From contig QNAF01000118.1 of NCBI GenBank assembly GCA_003641405.1, positions 1 through 7,981 of the forward strand: a stretch of DNA of 7,981 nt, in the 5' to 3' direction. The notes under the pieces were generated by a model. That model searched no databases and had not been told where the DNA came from. It saw only the letters and a program-made list of their open reading frames with translations. How positions within the stretch are numbered: the first letter of the stretch is position 1; the number at the start of each line of letters is the position of its first letter. The stretch is from Candidatus Zixiibacteriota bacterium. GTDB lineage: Bacteria > Zixibacteria > MSB-5A5 > GN15 > FEB-12. Of this stretch, positions 1 through 4,643 are shown one piece after another. A program made the translations under genes and the position numbers.

Positions 1-270
1 ATGGATCACCTGACCGCTCCTGGCGGGTTCGAAGACGGACCCGCCCTAAAACTATACACTAGCCCGACGGAACCGCAGGCACTCGCAGAGTGGTTGGTGT
101 TCCGACACGCCGAAGGCGGGGAGAACCCCGACGTACCCGGATGTCATGCTGATCTTGTCGAAGTATGGTGCGCTGTTTGCTCACCTCACCCTTCGACGGG
201 CTCAGGGTGACAGTCAAAGAAGATGTCGGGTTTCTCACTCAAGGGGATAATGTTCGGAACCCGACCTTAC
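1..270. repeat. Patch of palindromic intergenic repeats
   Basis: This stretch is dense in short inverted repeats. Positions 22-31 pair with 36-45 (10 bp with one T-G wobble, loop AAGA). Positions 118-121 pair with 126-129 (GGGG/CCCC). Positions 186-192 pair with 204-210 (TCACCCT/AGGGTGA), and 225-232 pair with 258-265 (GTCGGGTT/AACCCGAC). The segment near 119-134 is also an imperfect inverted copy (about 13 of 16 bases) of 224-239. The element at 186-210 resembles a palindrome (CCTTCGAC...GCTCAGG) that I recall as common between genes in several bacterial groups. An open frame covers 1-210, but its translation matches no family I know and runs straight through the hairpins, so I read it as non-coding repeat sequence. 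The left edge is cut by the window. Confidence 0.6.
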
Positions 271-279
271 TCTTGCAAT

Positions 280-297
280 TATGACCGTATAGTCATA
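280..297. promoter_or_regulatory. Candidate operator, TATGAC inverted repeat
   Basis: TATGAC at 280-285 and GTCATA at 292-297 form a 6-bp inverted repeat with a 6-nt spacer, upstream of the promoter of the inositol-phosphate synthase gene. A third TATGAC lies at 397-402, in the predicted leader. The 10-mer at 289-298 (ATAGTCATAC) is the exact reverse complement of 396-405. Such paired half-sites on both sides of a promoter are what a dimeric regulator would bind, but no regulator gene is in the window, so this is only a candidate. Confidence 0.35.
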
Positions 298-323
298 CTC
301 TCTATACTATTATTATATATCTG

Positions 324-333
324 CATTGCAATG
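324..333. promoter_or_regulatory. 10-bp perfect palindrome upstream of the -35 box
   Basis: CATTGCAATG is a perfect 10-bp palindrome that ends 12 nt before the predicted -35 box at 346. Its position would suit a regulator-binding site for the inositol-phosphate synthase gene. The surroundings (301-320) are very A+T-rich, so chance is a real alternative. Confidence 0.25.
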
Positions 334-345
334 GCAAGAACAAAC

Positions 346-375
346 TTGACCTTTGCCAGGCTCGAACCCTATATT
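346..375 (+). promoter_or_regulatory. Sigma70-like promoter of the inositol-phosphate synthase gene
   Basis: TTGACC at 346-351 (5 of 6 to consensus) and TATATT at 370-375 (5 of 6) are separated by 18 nt. Transcription would start near 382 and give a leader of about 60 nt before the ATG at 444. This is the best -35/-10 pair in the 170 nt upstream of the gene. The A+T-rich stretch at 302-320 (TATACTATTATTATAT) could supply another -10 or an UP-like element. Confidence 0.55.
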
Positions 376-443
376 CGACCCGCTTGCTAAAGCAGGTATG
401 ACTATGAAAGATAACTCACGAAATATAAAGGAAGGAACCAACC

Positions 444-1640
444 ATGAGTAAAGTCAGAGTTGCTATCATCGGCGTCGGCAACTGTGCGTCTTCGCTGGTG
501 CAGGGAGTCGAGTACTACAAGAAAGCCAAAGACGAAGATCAGGTCCCGGGCCTGATGCACGTCAACCTTGGCGGTTATCACATCCGTGATATCGAGTTCT
601 CGGCCGCTATCGACATTGACAAGAACAAGGTCGGCAAGGATCTCTCCGAAGCCATCTACACCAAACCGAACAACACCTTTAAGTTCTGCAAGGTGCCGAA
701 GTGGGGTGTCAAGGTCCAGCGCGGCATGACCCACGATGGTCTGGGCCACTATCTCTCTCAAGTTATTGAGAAGGCTCCCGGCGATGCAGTCAATGTAGCA
801 AAGGTGCTGAAGGACACCAAGACCGACGTTGTTGTGAGCTACCTGCCGGTTGGTTCGGAGGAGGCTACCAAGTGGTATGTGGAGCAGATTTTGTCCGCCG
901 GTTGCGGATTCGTCAACTGTATTCCGGTGTTTATCGCGCGTGAAGCATACTGGCAGAAGCGATTCAAGGAAAAGGGTCTGCCGGTAATCGGCGATGATAT
1001 CAAATCACAGGTGGGCGCGACAATCACTCACCGCATACTGACACGCCTGTTCCTGGAGCGCGGTGTCAAGCTGGAGCGTACCAGCCAGCTCAATGTTGGC
1101 GGCAATACTGATTTCCTGAACATGCTGGAGCGTTCGCGTCTGGAGTCAAAAAAGATTTCCAAAACCAACGCTGTCACCAGCCAGCTCAACTACGAGTTGG
1201 AACCGGGCAATATTCACATCGGGCCGTCGGATTACGTGCCGTGGCTGGACGACCGCAAGTGGGCGTATATCCGGATGGAAGGCCGGACGTTTGGCGATGT
1301 GCCTCTCAATATCGAGATGAAGATGGAAGTATGGGATAGCCCGAATTCTGCTGGTGTGGTGATTGATGCCGTCCGCTGCTGCAAGCTGGCGCTTGATAAC
1401 AACCTTTCCGGCGCACTGATTGAGCCGTCTTCGTATTTCAAGAAGTCGCCGCCGGTGCAGTACACCGACGACCAGGCCCGCAATATGACCGAGGAGTTCA
1501 TCACCAAGTACGGTTGGAAACAGACCGCGGTTCGGAAGCCTCGCAAGGCCGCCAAAAAGCCCGCTGTCAAGCGACCGGCAGTGAAGAAAACCGCAAAGCC
1601 AAAGGCGAAAGCCAAGCGTGTGGTCAAGAGGAAGAAATAG
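444..1640 (+). CDS. ino1: myo-inositol-1-phosphate synthase with basic C-terminal tail
   Basis: This is inositol-3-phosphate synthase (EC 5.5.1.4), the NAD-dependent cytoplasmic enzyme that converts glucose 6-phosphate to 1D-myo-inositol 3-phosphate, the entry step to inositol lipids and solutes. The Rossmann dinucleotide loop is visible at the N terminus (AIIGVGNCASSL, from about residue 8). The conserved catalytic segment GDDIKSQ holds K187, and NVGGNTDFLNM (from 217) and the SAGVVIDAVRCCKLA stretch are also family hallmarks. The core of about 360 residues matches the short archaeal/actinobacterial type rather than the longer eukaryotic type. Residues 362-398 form an extra tail with 14 Lys and 5 Arg among 37 residues and no acidic residue, like a histone H1 tail. 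The start is supported by GGAAGG at 430-435, 8 nt before the ATG. The gene has its own promoter and a strong terminator, so it is probably transcribed alone. The symbol follows the family's common name. Confidence 0.95.
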   Translation: MSKVRVAIIGVGNCASSLVQGVEYYKKAKDEDQVPGLMHVNLGGYHIRDIEFSAAIDIDKNKVGKDLSEAIYTKPNNTFKFCKVPKWGVKVQRGMTHDGLGHYLSQVIEKAPGDAVNVAKVLKDTKTDVVVSYLPVGSEEATKWYVEQILSAGCGFVNCIPVFIAREAYWQKRFKEKGLPVIGDDIKSQVGATITHRILTRLFLERGVKLERTSQLNVGGNTDFLNMLERSRLESKKISKTNAVTSQLNYELEPGNIHIGPSDYVPWLDDRKWAYIRMEGRTFGDVPLNIEMKMEVWDSPNSAGVVIDAVRCCKLALDNNLSGALIEPSSYFKKSPPVQYTDDQARNMTEEFITKYGWKQTAVRKPRKAAKKPAVKRPAVKKTAKPKAKAKRVVKRKK

Positions 1641-1661
1641 CGCTTTGTCCTCTTTGCAGGA

Positions 1662-1689
1662 TTGACTACCTTAACCGGCGATGAATAAT
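1662..1689 (+). promoter_or_regulatory. Candidate promoter of the tmk operon, nested in the terminator
   Basis: TTGACT at 1662-1667 (5 of 6) and AATAAT at 1684-1689 (5 of 6) are 16 nt apart. The -10 box falls in the loop and first bases of the 3' arm of the terminator hairpin at 1673-1697. The start point would be near 1696, leaving a leader of about 27 nt before the ATG at 1723. Only 82 nt separate the two genes, so the operon promoter must lie here or inside the upstream gene, unless the operon depends on read-through. Confidence 0.45.
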
Positions 1690-1705
1690 CGCCGGTTTTC
1701 TTTTT
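1673..1705 (+). terminator. Intrinsic terminator after the inositol-phosphate synthase gene
   Basis: A perfect 10-bp G+C-rich stem pairs 1673-1682 (AACCGGCGAT) with 1688-1697 (ATCGCCGGTT) around a 5-nt loop (GAATA). The arm's final TT runs into a T tract (TTCTTTTT, 1698-1705). It lies 32 nt after the TAG stop. This is a textbook rho-independent terminator. Confidence 0.92.
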
Positions 1706-1722
1706 GCTGACGGTCACCAACT

Positions 1723-2355
1723 ATGCCATCGAAGAGAAAAAAAAGACAATCGCTGTTTGTGACGTTTGAGGGTATTGATGGTTGCGGCAAGAGCACGCAA
1801 CTGTCGAAGGCGGGTGACCTTCTTGACTCACTGGGGTACAAGGTGGCACGTCTGAGAGAGCCGGGTTCAACCCCGACCGCAGAGCGAATCCGCGAGATAC
1901 TCCTTGATCGCAACTCATCGATAACGGACATCACCGAACTACTATTATACGAAGCCGCCCGCAGTGAGATTGTCAGCCGCGAGATTGGGCCACTTCTGAA
2001 GTCCGGCTATATTGTCCTGTGCGATCGCTTCTACGACTCCACCACGGCTTACCAGGGGTACGGGCGCGGACTGGACATCAGAATGGTCAAGCGGCTTCAC
2101 CGAGTAGCTACCGGCGATTGCATACCTGACTTGACTTTGGTATTCGATGTTAGCCTGAAAATGGCACGATCCAGACTTGGCCGGAGTCGTGACCGGTTGG
2201 AATCACAGTCAAAGGCGTTTTTCTCCAGGGTGCGAAACGGGTTTCTACAGATCGCAAAGACTGAATCAAGACGTGTGAAAGTCATTGACAGTTCCCGACC
2301 GGTTGATGAAGTGTCCGCCGACGTGGAGAAACTGATTCTGCGAAAGCTTCGCTGA
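1723..2355 (+). CDS. tmk: Thymidylate kinase
   Basis: Thymidylate kinase (EC 2.7.4.9) phosphorylates dTMP to dTDP with ATP, an essential step to dTTP in the cytoplasm. The P-loop reads FEGIDGCGKST (residues 15-25). REPGSTP at 45-51 corresponds to the usual REPGGTP dTMP-binding motif with Ser for the second Gly. DRFYDST at 101-107 is the family's DR(F/Y) signature, PDLTLVFDV lies at 135-143, and the arginine-rich LID (RSRLGRSRDRLE) covers about 149-160. The length of 210 residues is normal. The ATG at 1723 gives a ten-residue basic extension before the first beta strand, and no convincing Shine-Dalgarno site precedes it. The predicted leader is short and pyrimidine-rich. It is the first gene of a probable four-gene operon, with its stop only 2 nt before the next ATG. 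Confidence 0.93.
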   Translation: MPSKRKKRQSLFVTFEGIDGCGKSTQLSKAGDLLDSLGYKVARLREPGSTPTAERIREILLDRNSSITDITELLLYEAARSEIVSREIGPLLKSGYIVLCDRFYDSTTAYQGYGRGLDIRMVKRLHRVATGDCIPDLTLVFDVSLKMARSRLGRSRDRLESQSKAFFSRVRNGFLQIAKTESRRVKVIDSSRPVDEVSADVEKLILRKLR

Positions 2356-2357
2356 TT

Positions 2358-3935
2358 ATGGTCTCGTCAGGTATTTCAAACCGACGCTATCTCCTTCTTG
2401 CAGTCCTTTTTATCTTTCTGACAGTGCTGATATCGGGAGCTATGGCTGTGTATGTTCTCTCTGATAGCGACATACACGAAACACACATGCTGGCGCTTGC
2501 AGCGATTCAGATCGATCGTGCATACGGAGAGGATGTTGACTGGGACCGGTTGCTTGATGCCGGCATGGAGGGCATGTTTGAGCAGTTGGACCGCTTCTCG
2601 GGTTATCTTGATCCCGGTCGGTTTGAGCGAGTGCACGAAGAATTCGCCGGTGCCTATGTAGGTATCGGGGTCAACGTCATCAAACACGATGATGGACTAA
2701 TGGTGATGTCAGTCCGGGAGAATGGCCCGGCCGCTGAAGTAGGGCTGCTGAGCGGGGATATCATCATCGAAGTCGATTCCATCAAACTCTCCGGGCTGGG
2801 AGCAGAAGCTGCAACAGATCTGCTTCGCGGGGAAGAGGGCACCGAGGTCGGGGTGATCACCTACCGTCCGGTGAGCGAAGACACCCTGTACATGCAGATA
2901 ACTCGCTCCCGTATGGACCTCATACACATCCCATTTGCCGGATTCACGCCTGATAGCGCTATTTATGTACGACTACTCGGTTTTGATGCCGGCGCTGCGC
3001 GCGATCTGGAGAAAGCTCTCGATTCACTTCTGGGCAGCGAGGACATAGACGCAACCAGCATCATTCTCGATCTTCGTGGCAATCCCGGCGGGTTGTTTAC
3101 CGAAGCATACCATACAGCAAATCTGTTCCTGGAGGAAGGGCAGTTCATCGTCGGTACGAAAGGGCGATTACGCTGGAACGATCAGTCATTCCATTCGACC
3201 GGTAATGATCTGCCCGGTGGTCTGCCGCTGGCTGTGATTGTGGACGGCGGATCAGCTTCGTCTGCTGAGATAGTCGCGGGCGCACTCAAGCAGCTTGCTC
3301 GCGCCACACTGATCGGGGACACGACATTCGGCAAGGGGCTGGTTCAGGGGTTCGCGCCTCTTACAGAAGGTGGTGCCCTGAGCCTCACTATATCGCGCTA
3401 CTATCTGCATGGCAACGTGTTCCTCAATGAGTTTGATACCGTCCTGAACGACGTCGGGCACGGGCTGGTGCCTGATCACATTATCAAGTTCACTGAATAC
3501 GATCCTTTTCCACGGGCGGTTGAATACTCTTTGTTGCTGAATCGATTCGCGAATCAACATCAGGACGAGATAATCGCGTCTTCGGGCGAATTTGGGCTTG
3601 ATGATAACTGGGTGGATCGATTTGAAGATTTTGCTCATCAGGAAGGGTTCGAGTATCAATCACCGGTTACACATAGCGCGGAGCGGCTTCTTGAGATAGC
3701 TCGTATGAGACAGGTGCCGTCGGTGGTACTGGAGGCAGCCGAGAGAATCGCAGAGAAGGCGCGTTTGGACGACACTCGCCAGTTTAGTCAGTACACCCGT
3801 TATATCGCCATGCGACTCAAACAGATTGCCTTTGCGAGGAAGTATGACGTTTACACTGCCTACGCCAAAGCTATTGTTCCGGAACGACCCGATATCCAAC
3901 TGGCTGGACAAATTCTTACAGAAAAATCCCGTTGA
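2358..3935 (+). CDS. S41 family C-terminal processing protease (CtpA/CtpB type)
   Basis: This is a serine protease of the tail-specific/CtpA family, which trims or degrades proteins outside the cytoplasmic membrane. A hydrophobic segment (residues 11-33, after N-R-R) is a signal peptide or an uncleaved anchor; A-M-A at 28-30 would allow cleavage. A PDZ domain spans about 96-181 (core VGIGVNVI and GLLSGDIIIEVD). The S41 domain follows, with LDLRGNPGG near 237-245, GGSASSAE (298-304) carrying the nucleophile S301, and FGKGLVQ carrying K326 and Q330. The S-K-Q spacing (25, then 4) equals that of Bacillus CtpB. Residues from about 400 to 525 form a helical C-terminal extension of unknown role. 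The start lies 2 nt after the tmk stop without a clear ribosome site, which suggests translational coupling. The symbol is left blank because ctpA, ctpB and prc cannot be told apart from the sequence alone. Confidence 0.92.
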   Translation: MVSSGISNRRYLLLAVLFIFLTVLISGAMAVYVLSDSDIHETHMLALAAIQIDRAYGEDVDWDRLLDAGMEGMFEQLDRFSGYLDPGRFERVHEEFAGAYVGIGVNVIKHDDGLMVMSVRENGPAAEVGLLSGDIIIEVDSIKLSGLGAEAATDLLRGEEGTEVGVITYRPVSEDTLYMQITRSRMDLIHIPFAGFTPDSAIYVRLLGFDAGAARDLEKALDSLLGSEDIDATSIILDLRGNPGGLFTEAYHTANLFLEEGQFIVGTKGRLRWNDQSFHSTGNDLPGGLPLAVIVDGGSASSAEIVAGALKQLARATLIGDTTFGKGLVQGFAPLTEGGALSLTISRYYLHGNVFLNEFDTVLNDVGHGLVPDHIIKFTEYDPFPRAVEYSLLLNRFANQHQDEIIASSGEFGLDDNWVDRFEDFAHQEGFEYQSPVTHSAERLLEIARMRQVPSVVLEAAERIAEKARLDDTRQFSQYTRYIAMRLKQIAFARKYDVYTAYAKAIVPERPDIQLAGQILTEKSR

Positions 3936-3947
3936 GGTTTGCGTGGG

Positions 3948-4616
3948 ATGAGTTCTTCCCGCAAAGTTGTTTTCTGTGATTTCGATGGCACTGTAGCCAA
4001 ACGTGATGTCGGGTACAACCTGTTCCGGCACTTTTCGGGGGAACGCAATAGGGAACTTGTGGATGATTGGATGGCCGGAAGGATCTCCAGCCGAGATATC
4101 CTCACCAGGCAAGCTGAAATGGTCCATGCCTCTCCCGAAGAGATATTTGAGTTCCTGGATAAGTTTGAGCTCGACGGCACCTTTGCAGATTTCCATCATC
4201 TCTGCCAGGCCAACGGGGTGGAGCTGATAATCGTCTCGGAAGGGTTGGAGTTCTATATCAGGCGTTTGCTCGACAGGGAGGGACTGGCGTATACTAAAGT
4301 CATCAGCAACATTGGTGTTCTAAAGCAGAATCGACTCTTTGTTGAGTTCCCCTACTCCAACAGAACCTGCCAACGCTGTGGAAGCTGCAAGGGGGAGCGG
4401 ATTGCGGAGTATCGCCAGGCTGTGGGGGGTAGCTGTGCGGTTGCATTCGTAGGTGATGGGTATTCCGATGCCTGCGCCGCCGGAGAGGCTGATATCCTTT
4501 TCGCCAAAAAGGACTTATTGCAGTATTGCCAGTCAAAGAATATTGCGTATAATGAATTCGAAGATTTTCGTGATGTGGCCGGTCGCCTGGCGGAGTTGGG
4601 CTTCCTGGTTGCATGA
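3948..4616 (+). CDS. HAD-superfamily phosphatase, MtnX/phosphoserine-phosphatase-like
   Basis: This is a cytoplasmic HAD subfamily IB phosphatase of 222 residues. Motif I is FCDFDGT with nucleophile D11 and acid/base D13, motif II is the Ser of IIVSEG (S97), motif III is K148, and motif IV is VGDGYSD (D170, D174). The Cys-rich segment C141-x2-C144-G-x-C147-K148 and the tail (LFAKKDLL...) follow the layout of MtnX, which dephosphorylates a methionine-salvage intermediate. No other methionine-salvage gene is nearby, so the substrate may differ; a sugar or inositol phosphate is possible from context but unproven. I chose the ATG at 3948 because GAGG at 3934-3937 lies 10 nt upstream. An in-frame TTG at 3939 would add three residues but sits only 1 nt from that site. 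The gene begins 12 nt after the protease stop. Confidence 0.85.
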   Translation: MSSSRKVVFCDFDGTVAKRDVGYNLFRHFSGERNRELVDDWMAGRISSRDILTRQAEMVHASPEEIFEFLDKFELDGTFADFHHLCQANGVELIIVSEGLEFYIRRLLDREGLAYTKVISNIGVLKQNRLFVEFPYSNRTCQRCGSCKGERIAEYRQAVGGSCAVAFVGDGYSDACAAGEADILFAKKDLLQYCQSKNIAYNEFEDFRDVAGRLAELGFLVA

Positions 4617-4643
4617 GAGCAACCCTGATAGAGGTTCCAAGTC

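Noticed and set aside
1..210. Open frame of 69 codons starting at the first base
   Set aside because: It runs through several hairpins, ends within a known-looking palindrome, has no visible ribosome site, and its translation resembles no family I know. I treat it as repeat sequence.
402..761. Minus-strand frame of 119 codons
   Set aside because: It lies almost wholly opposite the well-supported inositol-phosphate synthase gene and shows no family motif.
1527..1640. A separate histone-like gene fused by a missed stop
   Set aside because: The frame is continuous, there is no internal start with a ribosome site, and the terminator follows directly, so the tail belongs to the synthase.
3939..3947. 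TTG start for the HAD phosphatase
   Set aside because: The GAGG site is only 1 nt upstream of it, while the ATG at 3948 has the right 10-nt spacing.
3660..4199. Minus-strand frame of 179 codons across the protease/phosphatase junction
   Set aside because: It is antisense to two genes with clear catalytic motifs, and its translation shows no recognisable domain.
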